Source of the DNA: Micropterix aruncella
Lineage: Eukaryota; Arthropoda; Insecta; Lepidoptera; Micropterigidae
Assembly (NCBI GenBank): GCA_944548615.1
Contig: OX155961.1
Span: 11,463,239-11,527,238, forward strand
Direction: 5' to 3'
Length of the DNA: 64,000 bases
In this document: piece after piece, positions 1 to 11,129 of the stretch
Position numbering within the stretch: position 1 is the stretch's first letter
How the letters are laid out: each line of letters begins with the position of its first letter
Program-made: the position numbers and the translations under genes
Notes under the pieces: model-generated
What the model was told of the DNA's origin: nothing
Database searches by the model: none
The model's input: the letters and a program-made list of their open reading frames with translations, nothing else

Positions 1-534
1 TCGAAATTTTAGTCCAGTCTTACTTTGTTGCAGCCGCTATATTCAAAGTGAGAAATATGTTTGCAAGATAGGTATTTAAACAGTACTTTCGCTGCGATCG
101 TAAGGTCACATATATTGCACTTGCATAAGAGCACGTCGCAAGGATATCAAAATTTCAACATGGAAAAAAATCTACGTTATTTCTAAATTATGTTAGTTTA
201 TAACTATTTTGTATTCAAACTATATTCGTTTCAAACTATTTTGGATACATGTGATCGGTGGCGCACAGTTCCGTGGCGAATTATCGCATTTTTATCACTA
301 AAATAATTTCATAGGGGTCTCAGGGAATACCAAAACAATCGAAATGAATTGATCTAATTAAAGTTTTCAGTTGAATGCTTTGATCCCACCTTCTTTGTGT
401 TCGACTGTAGCGACACACTAAATATTGCAAAACGATCCATATGTTTACAAAGCATACCTTTATTACATATTATTCTTCCATAATAAAGACCAAAATATGC
501 AAAAAATTCTTTGTTTTTTGTTTGTTTCTACTCT
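1..534. other. AT-rich sequence without recognised gene
   Basis: I see no gene, RNA or clear repeat boundary here. Short open frames in the region have no recognisable motif. Confidence 0.4.
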
Positions 535-752
535 TTTTTGTGAAATATCACAATAGGCGGGTTTATTATCATACGACAATCTCTTACAACCAACCCGACT
601 ATAAAAAGTTTATATGTTATGTGAATATGTAACATGTGTGTAAGTGTGTGTTTTGTTATTGCATTCGATCGACAGAATTGAAATGAAATTCCGTTAATTT
701 TATCCAGCTGGGGATCGAACCCGGACCCATTGATTATAAGGTCGTACAAGGA
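535..752 (-). mobile_element. tRNA-derived SINE remnant (same family as the copy at 50369)
   Basis: Read on the minus strand, a box B (GGTTCGATCCC, complement of 711-721) is followed by the body AACGGAATT...AATTCTGTCGATCGAATGCA and GGTTGGTTGTAAGAGATTGTC. The same body follows the complete tRNA-like head at 50369. The tRNA head is damaged upstream of box B. The short open frame on this strand is the SINE body and not a gene. Confidence 0.7.
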
Positions 753-966
753 CAGAGAACGAACTCCTGCAAGTCATATCTTAAACAAAATAATATTTCT
801 GCATAACTTTATTATTATACTATATAATATGATATAAGATATTAAACAAAATGTAATATATTGTAATATAATGCAAAAGAATAATACTATAATATATTTA
901 GATCGTTATATTTATATATTTGTATATGTATGTATATGTACGTATGTGTTTATGTGTATATGTATC

Positions 967-2603
967 TACACTACTGTGAAAAAGTCTTCGAACAGTTAGT
1001 TACCCACAAAATAAACGAGGTGTCGTATTTTTGAAAGTAACTAAGTGCGCCCATTCCTTTTTTATATCGGGCTTGTTCATTCATCGGAGGAGTCATAAAA
1101 CTTTATTAGACATTTCTGCAACCTACCTGGGTTGGGAAACAATTAGAAGAGTGGACAATGGTTAAATTTTCACAAAATGCCGTTCTCGTCTTTACCTGAA
1201 AAAGGGGTTGTATTTAATACTAATGTTATTTTTGAGTAGTTGCATATTGAGTACGTCGCAAAACGGTTATTGTGAAATAGTTTTTGATTTTCTCTGCGAA
1301 AATAAAAAAAATAAATAATTCGAAATACCGTCGTTTAACCCTGCCGCGGAAAATTGTTTATATTGCTGTTGACCTGTGAACTCTTTTAATATATTTTATT
1401 AAAATGAATAAAATTAGTGCAATGGATCGACAAAAAATTATTATTCACCATAAAGAAGGACATTCAGTTAGAAAAATCCAACAACTGACTGGAAAATCTG
1501 TTTGTGGAATCTATAATGTCATCAAAAAATTCAAAAATACCGGCCAAATCGAAGACTGTCCGAGGAGTGGAAAACCTAAAAAGATTGATGAATAATCAGA
1601 GCACTATAAAGTGGTCTCATCCTTGAGGTCAAAAAAAAACTCAAGCCGTGATCTGGCCCAGGATCCTAATGAGTCTTGCGGCGTTTTGGTGACCACATCG
1701 GCGGTTCGAAAAGTCCTGCTGAAAAATAATCTTCGAGGGTGTGTGACCAAGCGGAAACCATTACTTCGTAAGAATAATCGTCAGAGACGATTAAAATTTT
1801 CCCAAGAATATAAAACTTGGACCATGGGCAGTGGAAAAGAATCCTCTGGACAGACAAGTCCAAATTCAATTTTTTTGATCTAATCGGTGCCAATTCGTCC
1901 GCAGATGCCACGGAGAACAATATAAAGACAAGTGTTTGGCTGCAACAGTTAAGCACGGGGGAGGTTCTGTTATGGTTTAGGGGTATTTTTCGGTGAATGG
2001 GGTTGGACCCTTGGTCAGAATTCATGAGAGACTGTATTCAGACGGGTACATGAATTACTAAAGCAATACAGTTGTTGGATTTTTCGCACTGAATGTCCTT
2101 CTTTATGGTGAGTAATATTTTTTTTGTCGATCCATTGCACTAATTTTATTTATTTTAATAAAATATATTAAAAGAGTTCACAGGTCAACAGCAATATAAA
2201 CAATTTCCGCGGCAGGGTTAAACGACTGTATTTCGTTTTTTTTTTTTTTTTGATATTGCCAGAGAGAATCAAAAACCATTTCACAATAACCGTTTTGCGA
2301 CGTGCTCAATATGCAACTACTCAAAAATAACATTACTATTAAATACAACCCCTTTTACAGGTAAAGACGAGAAAGGCATTTTGTGAAAATTTAACCATTG
2401 TCCACTCTTCTAATTGTTTCCCAACCCAGGTAGGTTGCAGAAATGTCTAATAAAGTTTTATGACTCCTCCGATGAATGAACAAGCCCGACAAAAAAAGGA
2501 ATGGGCTCACTTAGTTTCAAAAAAGGAATGGGCTCACTTTCAAAAATACGACACCTCGTTTATTTTGTGGGTAACTGTTCAAAGACTTTTTCACAGTAGT
2601 GTA
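967..2603 (+). mobile_element. Tc1/mariner-type element with about 520-bp inverted repeats
   Basis: The element proper is 969-2601, flanked on both sides by TA (967-968 and 2602-2603), the usual Tc1/mariner target duplication. Its ends are exact inverses over the first bases (CACTACTGTGAAAAAGTCTT). The inverted repeat continues for about 520 bp (969-1487 against 2069-2601). It reaches past the transposase start codon and takes in the first 28 or so codons. The right arm has a local duplication of AAAAAGGAATGGGCTCACTT and a poly-T run. Only about 580 bp of single-copy DNA separates the arms, so the element is nearly palindromic. Confidence 0.88.
1404..2058 (+). pseudogene. Tc1-like transposase, frameshifted and 3'-truncated
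   Basis: DDE transposase of the Tc1 group, which would cut and paste the surrounding element by binding its terminal repeats. The first open part (1404-1595) is a paired-like helix-turn-helix: ISAMDRQKIIIHHKEGHSVR, then IQQLTGKS, then a GRPR-like linker read as CPRSGKPKK. A second frame (1611 on) holds the second HTH half (NSSRDLAQDPN, TTSAVRKVLLKNNLRG, KRKPLLRKNNRQRRLKFSQE). In a third frame the first catalytic region reads ILWTDKSKFNFF, and further on GVGPLVRIHERLYSDGYMNY. The part that would carry the second aspartate and the last acidic residue is missing; the inverted copy of the 5' end replaces it. Several frameshifts and stops make it non-functional. Confidence 0.88.
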
Positions 2604-2605
2604 TA

Positions 2606-2866
2606 TGAGTACCTACGTCAGTTAGGCTTCTCCACCTAAGTCAGAAAATAAGTCGTATACCCAGATACAGGCTATATTTGGCCTAATTGGGTATGCGCTG
2701 AGTATGGTCATGTGAATGTAAGCCGTTGTTTCTTCGCACCATTACTTGGTATGACCATTTTTATGTGTTATATAATTACGTTTAAAATAAAAAAATGATC
2801 AATACCGGAACCTTACAATGAAGGATCAGACGACCTAACCACTATACCACCAAGGTATGGGCCAAT
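2606..2866 (-). mobile_element. second, older tRNA-derived SINE copy
   Basis: On the minus strand 2866-2792 reads as a tRNA-like head: CTTGGTGGTATAGTGGTTAG (box A TGGTATAGTGG), then GTCTGATCCTTCATTGTAAG, then a degraded box B. The sequence towards 2606 would be the body, but I cannot match it to the other SINE bodies. The Tc1-like element ends directly beside it. Confidence 0.5.
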
Positions 2867-2869
2867 GTA

Positions 2870-3539
2870 TATTTTTAGCAACTACTCCATCTCTGAAGCG
2901 CTCTTTTTCGTGTTGATCGAAAAGCGCCACAAGTCATCCGGATATCAAAATAATTAGAAAAATGTATTTCAAGCGCAAGAGAATACAGCCCATGCCTACG
3001 TTTTCTCTGACACAGGTGTCTATCTCGATTGAATCGATTGAACTAGGTGCTCCATAAAAATAATCCATTAAAAAGAACCTCTCGAATTGAAAATTTAATT
3101 AAAGCGTTTAAGCTCCCTGGAACATTCCTTTTATGGCAGTGTCACATAAAAATGGGGATTGGAAATTGGATCGGAAATGAGGACGCAATTTTGAAAAGAG
3201 ATAAAATGGGATCATAAATTAAAGATGACTATTCCCCTCCCCGTAGAACACTGTCACATTCATAATTTCTACTTTCTCTTTCCGAGAGGCTTTTTATCAC
3301 TTGAATTATTCAGAATTCTTATTAATAAACCTGCTTTAATTGAGAGTTTCGTCAGTTCGAGTGGTGTATACAGACATTTTTCCTAAGAAACATAATTTAG
3401 ATATTTTTTCAAATACCTAATTCAGTCTTTTTTCGACTAATAACCAATTAGTCAACTTAGTATTAGACTTTTATCTATAAAGTAGGCGCTCTGTAAGTAT
3501 AGATATATAGGATCAACAAAGAATAAACCGCATTTCTAT
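2870..3539. other. unassigned intergenic sequence
   Basis: AT-rich, no gene or boundary recognised. Confidence 0.35.
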
Positions 3540-3615
3540 ATGAAAGGTGTTACCCAGAGTGTAACAAATAGGGACTTATAAAAATTAATTTTGCTTGTGT
3601 AAAGAAGTAATAATA
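3540..3615. repeat. dispersed repeat shared with 18943-19015
   Basis: About 70 bp containing TAGGGACTTATA, AATTAATT and GTGCTTGTGTAAAGAA-like blocks match 18943-19015 at high identity. The family is unknown. Confidence 0.55.
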
Positions 3616-3984
3616 TTGAAGTTCAACCCATTAATCCGTCTTGGAATTATACACATCTGAAATTTGTATATCTGGATGATTTTGTGAAATAAACTAGTTA
3701 TTCAATATTGTTAACGAGGGTTTATTATAAGTCGTTATTTAAATCAACAGTTCAATAAAATCAGAAAAAAACGATATCACATGAAAAGAGAAAACATTCA
3801 AGACAACCTCAAACGTAAAACGATGGAATAACAACAGCCTAGGCAATCTTACCTGACACCCGCACACTGATCATCTATGTCTATCTTACTTATTGGCTTT
3901 TACTCTTTCATCCATATACTTATTTATCGTTTAGCTTTCAGGAAAAGGTAAAAGTACTCACTCGGTATTTTGTAGTTATTCTTA

Positions 3985-4265
3985 CTATTAATACATAGTT
4001 GATATTGATATAGGTTTATATTTTGTAATATTTTCTATTTATTTTGCCGTTATACCTTATATATAAACAATATAAACAACGGTATATTTTAAATAAAACT
4101 AAGTACATTAGTTATTTGGCCAGAAATGACTAATTATTGAATAAAATATTTTGAAATTTCTCTATAACTTTATAAATCACGTATTTCAGTTTAACTGATA
4201 TAATATAATGAAGTGTTACAACAAACTTCGCAAGTGGTTACGCAATTACCCATTCTCTTGAATGA
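3985..4265. repeat. dispersed AT-rich repeat shared with about 7015-7290
   Basis: Both places share the order: a short palindromic block around CCTTATATATAAA or CCTTGTATATAGA, a TTGGATAAAACATTTT-like block, ATTTCAG twice, GTGTTACAA, CTCGCAAGTGG and AACCCATT. The spacing is conserved, which indicates one repeat family. The class is unknown. Confidence 0.5.
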
Positions 4266-4327
4266 AAATTATATACCGGAATATTGAGCCCTTGCTTGCG
4301 CTTATTGTATGTAGAGGTTGCAGTGAT

Positions 4328-4615
4328 TCATTCATCTGCTGTAAATATCTCGTGAACAAGCATTAATGAATGTTTTAAAGGTGTTTTAACTGCTTCTTCT
4401 GAGTTGATTTTTTCCCGTAAAAAGTTATTCGAATTGCGAAAAAAGTGAAAGTCTGTTATAGCGAGGTCTGCCGAGTAAGGTGGGTGGCGAAGAGACTCCG
4501 GTAGCAACTTGCAACCTCTTGACTGTTGTGTTGACATGCAGAAGAAGTGCTTCCCCATCATTACTCGCAGTCCTTCACAGTACACATTTGAGATAACTGT
4601 TGTTCCAGGCTGCAA
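4328..4615 (-). pseudogene. mariner-family transposase, C-terminal fragment
   Basis: The minus strand encodes LRHPPYSADLAITDFHFFRN followed by FLREKINSEEAVKTPLK. This corresponds to the mariner signature HPPYSPDLAPTDYHLF and the conserved segment behind it. The third catalytic aspartate (TD) is kept. Nothing of the first two catalytic blocks or of the N-terminal HTH is seen upstream, and the start of the open frame has no meaning as a start. It is an isolated remnant whose inverted repeats I could not find. Confidence 0.85.
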
Positions 4616-4639
4616 GAAGCTATGGTAGATGAGTAGACT

Positions 4640-5160
4640 ACAGTAGAAGGGTTAGTAATCGTTCGCGCAGCTCGGGTCTGATGGCCTGTTTGCGTTCTTA
4701 GGTCAGCCCATTTCACGGTTTAGCACCCATCCGGTAGCATCCCTGAAGAGGGACTCGAAGGGGCGCCGTGAACTCTGCTTGTGGCTGCAATCTGCAGTCG
4801 TAGACAGTTGGGTTTTCGCGCGCGGTCAGGGACAACACCTCAGGCGGACCTAAATGGATCGCGTACCAGGCTGTCTGTCAGGGGGAGTCTGGAGACTTAT
4901 ATTTCCAAGAAGCGGGGGTAGCTGTTGACCTGGCGTCACCTATCCTTAGAAACGATCCGTCGGCCGCCCGATCCCGGGTGATCTCGACGGGCAAAGGACG
5001 CCACGGATCCGCGATAAATTCGAGTACTGACTTACCGCTTATGTCAGGGGAGGCCGCGCAAGCTAGAGGATGGATAAATCCTTCTAAATCTGCGAGGTTC
5101 ACCCAATCAGTACACTTCTCGGTGTCTCACGGTAAGGCGTTGGTCTTTTAGGGGCTGCTT
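4640..5160 (-). repeat. family A repeat, minus orientation
   Basis: GC-richer than its surroundings. Its complement shares GCTACCGGATGGGTG and ATTTATCGCGGATCCG with the copies at 11130, 20245 and 26520. It also shares GTCTGGAGACT with 8921. The short open frame on the minus strand is not conserved between copies. Confidence 0.6.
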
Positions 5161-5409
5161 GCATAGTTTGACTGTTGATTGTTTTGCCCATTACCTAAAG
5201 AGTGTCCTATTACATAGTCACTACATTAATCCAGTTTATTTATTATGGTTCTTGTTAAAAAATATTATTTCTTTTTATACTTACATCTACGTTCCTATTT
5301 TATCTAATAAGATATTCAATGTCGGCAGTCGTTAAATGTAAAAAGTATAATGTATTTTTATATTTTATATTGTAATACACTGAACGTATTTTTAATTATA
5401 TATGAAATT

Positions 5410-5560
5410 TTGAAGGTAATATGAATAAGAATAAGAATAAATAAGAATAAATTTATTTTCGTAAGTAATTTTCAAAAGCATTATTCACAAAGTCTGCCTA
5501 ACCAGGCCGAAGCCCATACCAAGGTAGACTCGACTATCAAAGTATACGTTTTATAAAGGT
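5410..5560 (-). mobile_element. LINE 3' end (family C), 5'-truncated
   Basis: Begins with a GAATAA-type tail, which read on the minus strand is a TTATTC-rich 3' tail. It continues with AAAGTCTGCCTAACCAGG and GTACCAAGGTAGACTCGA-like blocks shared with 9905-10020, and in the opposite sense with 45565. No coding part remains. Confidence 0.65.
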
Positions 5561-7014
5561 GCTTAGCGTACATATTTAAAAATAAGTATATAATATTTGT
5601 CAACTCGACTTACTCTCCATTTTGATGTGATATGATTATAATGGAAAATATTATTTTCATATCCCATAATTAAAATGGACATCATCTCGAATTGAAATTA
5701 AAAATAAAATTCTTTGCACAAACATAATTTTTAATGACTTAATTGAATATAAAATTTTAAATGTACAAATGGCGTTCTTGTCACTATAATACTCGTATCT
5801 TAAAATCTACTATTTGAGAACCTAATTTTTACTTGTCATCGCACAGTACCTACAAATACATTTACATTTAAATTAAACAATTACAAATGCCAATACACAT
5901 GTTAATAAGTTAAAGTTAAAAGTTAGACTTTATTAAAACGGTCACCATCATGATACTGAGAGTTTTTTTCATTCGTAAGTCGTTTTTAATGACTTTAAGA
6001 ATTACGGAAAGTTTTTTTTTATTTATAAGTCGTTTTTAATGACTTCAAGGATTATTTACGATAAATTTAAAGAAAATAGAATAACATATTTGGTTTTAAT
6101 TGCGCATTAAACAAACAGACGAAATACTGAACAGTCGTCTCTGCCCGAGTTGAAACAGTGATTTTTCCAACAAAAGGTGATTTATCGAACCCCGTCCGCC
6201 ATTAAGGTCGTCAAATCTCCTATTCCTTCCTTGAGAATAAGGAAAAAACTTGATAGGAAACCTTCCTGAACTCCCAAAATTACCCTACTTCTAAACAAGA
6301 GCTCATTAATCGTTTGCCCCGCAGTTTGGACAGTAGCAAAATCGTAGTTACGTTACAGCTCTGATAAATACCGACCTATTAATATGCAAATAAGTCGAGA
6401 GGAGGGAGGAAGATTGGTAGAGGAGGGGAGGGGAACGGGGAGGGTGAGGAATGTCAGAGGCTCACCTGAGGCCAAGGAAAGTGTTATTTATAGAGACAAC
6501 GGACGCAATTACGCAGAGGGCCGAACGAAAACGCGGATTTCTCGAAAATTAATTGCCACGAGGAAGTTGTCTTTATGCTCTGTTGCGATTGTTGAGAAGT
6601 ATTTCCAGGGATTCTTAAGGGCAGGGAAATTTAAGGGCTTTTGCGACTGCTTTTGTATATGTAGGCGTGGTAGCTGGTAATGAATTCTTACTAGACAATA
6701 TAAATGTAGATGCTGTGTTATTGGATCATGCATATCATATTATTTAATTCGATAATGGTTTTAAACATACTCAAAATTATGTATTTTAAACCAGAAAGAA
6801 CTTCGGTAAAAGTAGTCGTACCGTGTTTAGAGAATTGGTTGAATCTTCAAACTGGGACAGACAATAGATGACACTAATATGGCGTATAAGTAATTCTAAA
6901 CTCAGCTAAATAACTACTTTTCGATTTTGTTTTTGGGCTTTTGACGAATCGTTTATAAGAATAGGTTTATATCGTTTATAATCGCCAGGTCAACAGCTAC
7001 CTCCGCTTCTTGGA
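5561..7014. other. unassigned AT-rich stretch
   Basis: A near-tandem pair around 5962-6055 shares TTTATAAGTCGTTTTTAATGAC-like units. I see no gene; the small frames near 6384-6733 overlap on both strands and have no motif. Confidence 0.35.
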
Positions 7015-7290
7015 AAACGTTTTATAGTTTATGATATTTCTACATATTTCGTCTATATACCTTGTATATAGATAATGTAAATAAAAATACGTATTATAAT
7101 AAAAATATGTAATAATTGGATAAAACATTTTGTAATTTCAACACTTTATAACTTATTTCAGCCACACATTTCAGCTTAGCTGCTGTAGAATGAAATGTTA
7201 TAATTGTGAAATTCTTTCGTTTGGTATGTGTGGCAAAGTGTTACAATAAACTCGCAAGTGGGTACAAAATAACCCATTGTCTTTTGGTAA
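7015..7290. repeat. dispersed AT-rich repeat, second copy
   Basis: Partner of 3985-4265. At its left edge (6985-7018) the complement of the family A segment at 4900 appears (CAGGTCAACAGCTACC), so both repeats are associated at both sites. Confidence 0.5.
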
Positions 7291-7769
7291 ACGTTATGAC
7301 CCCATTGCCGGTCCTTACCAATCCACTCTCATATTGATTTGGATTTAACATTGATCACAACTAGGACGAATCGCAGAAATCTGGGAGATCAGATGTTATC
7401 CATGGAGGGGTAGCGAATTTTGTGCAGCTTGGGCCATAAGATCCAATTTGTTCTCGGATAGGTCCAACTCACGATTCAACTCATATTCAGAAGCCTCCTC
7501 GCGTGGAAGGCTCACTCCGACTAAGGGCCGTTTTCTAAAAGCGACGGATACCTGTCGGTATCGGTTTCCGTAAAACTGTCGGTTTGCTCAATATTCAATA
7601 CATTTTGCTTTTCAATATGTAACCGATACCGGTCGATCAAACCGTCGGTTACAACTTACCGACAACAGTCGGTTTCCTTCATACAAAATGTAATCGGTCG
7701 AATTTGGGCGTTTACTGGGTGGGGGAGGGGGGGGGGGGGTCGGGTTATCGGAGGCTAGTAGGGAAATTT

Positions 7770-8075
7770 CCTGGCTGTCATTAGGATGCTGGAACCAGGC
7801 TGATACCTGTATGCTGGCATCAGGCTTCCTATAGGATTCTGGTACCATGCTGACACTAGGAGGCTGGCACCATCCTGGCACCACGAAGCTGTTACCAGGC
7901 TATGACCAGGATGCTGGTACTGGTGTTACACCGGGATGCTGGCACTACTTTGGCTCCAGGATACTGTCTCCAGGCCGGCTTCAAGGATGCTGGGCAGATT
8001 AACAGCAGAATGCTGGCACTGGGCTGACACCAGGACACCGGTACTGATCCTCACCAGGACCCTGTTACCAGGCTG
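7770..8075. repeat. degenerate minisatellite
   Basis: Repeating units of roughly 26-30 bp built on AGGATGCTGG and ACCAGGCTG, with much divergence between units. It lies inside the Harbinger-like element. Confidence 0.7.
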
Positions 8076-8077
8076 CC

Positions 8078-8510
8078 TTGAGGGAGGGGAGAGGGGGTAT
8101 GCGAGGGTGGTTTAAGGGTAGGAAGGGGAGTAAGTGTGCGGCGGGGTGTATGGGGGGGGGGTGCGTGAGGGTGGGCGCACGAGGATGGGCGGGGGGTACG
8201 GGTGCGGGAAAAGAGGGGTCGAGGGGCGGGGGGGGGGAAAGGGGTACATTAGGTTGTTGCGATGGGGGGGGGGGGGGCTATGAGGGAGTGTTGCGGGAGG
8301 GGGTGTTTGCGGAGGAAGGTAGGGGTGCGGGGGGTGCGGGGGGTCCGGGGTGCGGGTTGCGGGTGGGTTTGCAACGGGAGAGGGGTACGGGGGAAGGGGT
8401 ACAGGGGGTGGGGAGTATGCTGGGAGGGGGTAAGTTTTGCGGAGGGGAGGGGTGGTTGCGAAGAAAAAGGTTGCGGGGGAGTGTTGAGGGGGGTAATAAT
8501 CAAATATTGA
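8078..8510. repeat. strand-asymmetric G-rich tract
   Basis: The plus strand is very rich in G with few C, including several runs of 7 or more G. Long open frames on both strands here are composition artefacts (Gly/Arg one way, Pro the other). G-quadruplex formation is plausible. Confidence 0.75.
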
Positions 8511-8824
8511 CGCCGTATGAGAAACGGAACACGCCGCTTTAGCAACCCAACCGTGTTCTTCAGCGGGCCGAGAGAGGGCAGTCATCGATTTTATTTATAA
8601 AGTTAATATTGAAATGAAATCAGTTCTTGGCTACTTGCAGGGAGTATTTGGGTGACACAACCGATTTTTTAAATTATTTGATCTACCCCTGCGAAGTATA
8701 ATTTACGTCATACTACGAAAATCATGAATAAATTTGTTGCTTTTATGAATGACCAATAGTCAACGGAACCGTTACCGATCGGTATCCGTCTCTTATAGAA
8801 AACGGACCTAAGACTCTCGCGACT

Positions 8825-9375
8825 CAGGCCTCACGGCTGGTGTATCGGTTTCTCCTGGGGGATTGCCTCCCGGCACTACTGGACCTTCGGCGACGCCAAC
8901 AGGTTGTGATTGCTGAAGGAGTCTGGAGACTATGGAAATACAGTCTGCTAAGCAGCGTGGATGGATGTTGACCCGTCGTCTACTGCTCTTGAAATGGCCA
9001 AATAGCTACCTGAATTCAGAGCCGGGTAAAACATGCCAATGGTCCGCGATAGATTCAAACTGAATCATCGCTGAATATACGGCAGGTAGAGGCCGCTCAA
9101 GCTACTTCGGATCCGTAACCAGTCGGGAGGTTAGAGGTATCCTGATGGTTAATTCCAGACGGAGATATTCTTCCAAAGCTGGTAGTCAGGGGGCGAGGCT
9201 GCCCGCTGTTACCTTTTTCGGTGTTTCTGACGGGCATATTGGCTTGGCTAGTTGGTAGTTTTGTATTGTCTCTAAGTCATCTACGGTCACCTTATGGTAG
9301 ATAGAGCGATCACTAACGTTAAAACTTCCTGCGATTACGGGTTCGCGCGTTGTAGTTGATAACCCAAGTTGTTAG
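8825..9375 (-). repeat. family A repeat, minus orientation
   Basis: The complement carries GAATCTATCGCGGACCAT and, at 9310-9370, the complement of TAGTTGATAAC, GCGAACCCGT and GGAAGTTTTAACG found at 20245-20290. It adjoins the Harbinger-like element on the right. Confidence 0.6.
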
Positions 9376-9904
9376 CCAATGAGAATAGCAGCTCAGTAGC
9401 CGTGTCGTCGTGAAATACAGACATATGCAGCGATATGTTTTTATATTTTTTATCATACTTTATCCGGTGAGTAGATACGTGCGGCGCCCGCCACGGGAGC
9501 GTTTTGACGATCGAAAGCCGGCTTGCGGCGACCCAATTCCATAAAGAGCACTCCCTGATTGAAGCATGTATTTATTGTGAAGAGCGATGTTCCCCGTGAA
9601 AGGAGCGTTGATATTTTCAGCGCCATACTAAGAATTTTTAATGGGGATCTTCCGTTGTAAAATGGACGGGCTTTCAGCTTTACAAGGGCTCTCCCTCCTC
9701 GACGGGAGACATTTTTTGTACGCCCCGCTTCCGACTACTTTTCGCTTCATCGGCGAGCGAGCCCCGTAATCATTGCCATTGTAAAAGGAAGATAGGCGCT
9801 CCTGGGAGTTGATACCTACAACGAGCGAAGATATAACGATATTATTCGTTCTGTCAACCAGGAGTGAATAGTTTATATTACCTTGCTGCAAATATATCAT
9901 ATCA

Positions 9905-10690
9905 AATAAGAATAAGAATACATTTATTTTCTTAAGTAATTTTCCAAAAACATTATTCACAAAGTCTGCCTAACTAGGCCGAAGCCCGTACCAAGGTAGA
10001 CTCGACTAGGTCACTTGTATGTTTTATATTGTGGGCACACTTATTAAAGTACTATTACGAGAAAAAGAAAAAGTAAAAAAAAAAATAAAGTAAATCTAAT
10101 AACTCTAATAAATACGTAGTATAAATTTCAAGAGTTATTTTAATGATATCTAATACCTAATTCATAATCATGTTAAAAAAAGTTATAAAGAAATCAAAAT
10201 ACATCCAGTTAAAGTAATATTAAAATAATAATAATAATAAAATACAATAAAATTATAATTGCAATGATAATCAGTAAATAGAGAAAAATAACATATAGGT
10301 AATAATTTAAAAAATAATAAACCAGTGAGAAGAAGTAGTAATTAAAATAGTCAAGTTGCTAGTCAATAAATAATACAGAAAAAAAAGATAATTATAATAC
10401 TAGAAGCAACAAATAAAAAGAGAAGATTTAGTTGTCAGGTTAAATATTAGGCGTTTAATGGAGTATGACGGAGATGAGCACCTCAATCTCATGTCTTCCA
10501 AATTCCAACAGTAGCGAAGAAATTTGTTTGTTTGTTTTTATTCCATTAATGATCGTCTTCAAATTAAATTGTAATTCATTAAAAATCTTGGGCGCTATGT
10601 GGCGAATAGCGTAGATGTCTCATAAAATACTATCGCAGGTGGTGTCAAGAATATAAAATTCAACGTTCAAATTCTTTGCAATCCAGCTTG
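9905..10690 (-). mobile_element. LINE (family C), 5'-truncated
   Basis: Minus-strand LINE with its 3' tail at 9905-9930 (GAATAAGAATAAG on plus), a 3' UTR with the GTCTACCTTGGTACGGGC block, an A-rich stretch on the plus strand (10050-10440), and the C-terminal end of ORF2 at 10455-10690. The ORF2 end LLLEFGRHEIEVLI parallels WLIELGRNETEKLV of the LINE at 44930-45220, so they are one family. Confidence 0.7.
10455..10690 (-). pseudogene. LINE ORF2 C-terminal fragment
   Basis: The minus strand reads YAIRHIAPKIFNELQFNLKT, then NKQISSLLLEFGRHEIEVLI and a TAA stop at 10455-10457. The pattern of an aromatic-N-x-L core with a following basic amphipathic stretch is the usual end of non-LTR retrotransposon ORF2 proteins. 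An in-frame stop lies just upstream of the quoted part. Confidence 0.65.
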
Positions 10691-10699
10691 ATGAAACGA

Positions 10700-11129
10700 C
10701 GGATGTTGCCAACTTCCCACAAATTTGCGTATACGTACAATATACACTAAGAAATATATAATGGTACATGGAAATGTGCATTTTTCAACGAGGATTACGT
10801 ACATACCTCGCACTGTGGTGCATACGTATGAATTAACATGACGAGTAACGGTATTGGCGTGACGGTAGTTACCGTGCGTTAATGTTAAAACATAATATTA
10901 TTTCATTACGTCGCGACATTGGAATTTATCTTCTAACATGACAGCATGCAGTAGAATACGAAGGATACAGTCGGACGCATAAATCATGTTGAAACTGCAG
11001 TATACTGTTATTTCCGTAGAACAAGAAGGGAAAATGTTGATACATATAATTGATTAATGGAGTTTCAACAAAATTCCCCGTAATTCAACTAAATTGCGAT
11101 TACAACATCGTTATTCTGTATAATAACAA
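10700..11129. other. unassigned sequence
   Basis: No gene or known repeat recognised. Confidence 0.3.

Larger units (their letters stand above)
7522..8811. mobile_element. PIF/Harbinger-like non-autonomous element
   Basis: Element 7525-8808 is flanked by TAA on both sides (7522-7524, 8809-8811), a 3-bp TWA-type target duplication. The terminal inverted repeats are about 50 bp: left GGGCCGTTTTCTAAAAGCGA, right complement GGTCCGTTTTCTATAAGAGA, then CGGATACC, GTCGGTA and CGGTTTCCGT-like blocks. Inside are a GCTGG-type minisatellite, a G-rich tract and a fragment shared with 23515-23660. No transposase is encoded. The class rests on TSD length and the GGG start of the repeats. Confidence 0.78.

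Noticed and set aside
6384..6733. Overlapping frames on both strands of about 75-98 codons
   Set aside because: No motif and no sign of gene structure; chance in a GC-richer patch.
8078..8585. Long open frames on both strands (Gly/Arg-rich one way, Pro-rich the other)
   Set aside because: They follow from the G-only composition of the strand. No start context, motif or conservation.
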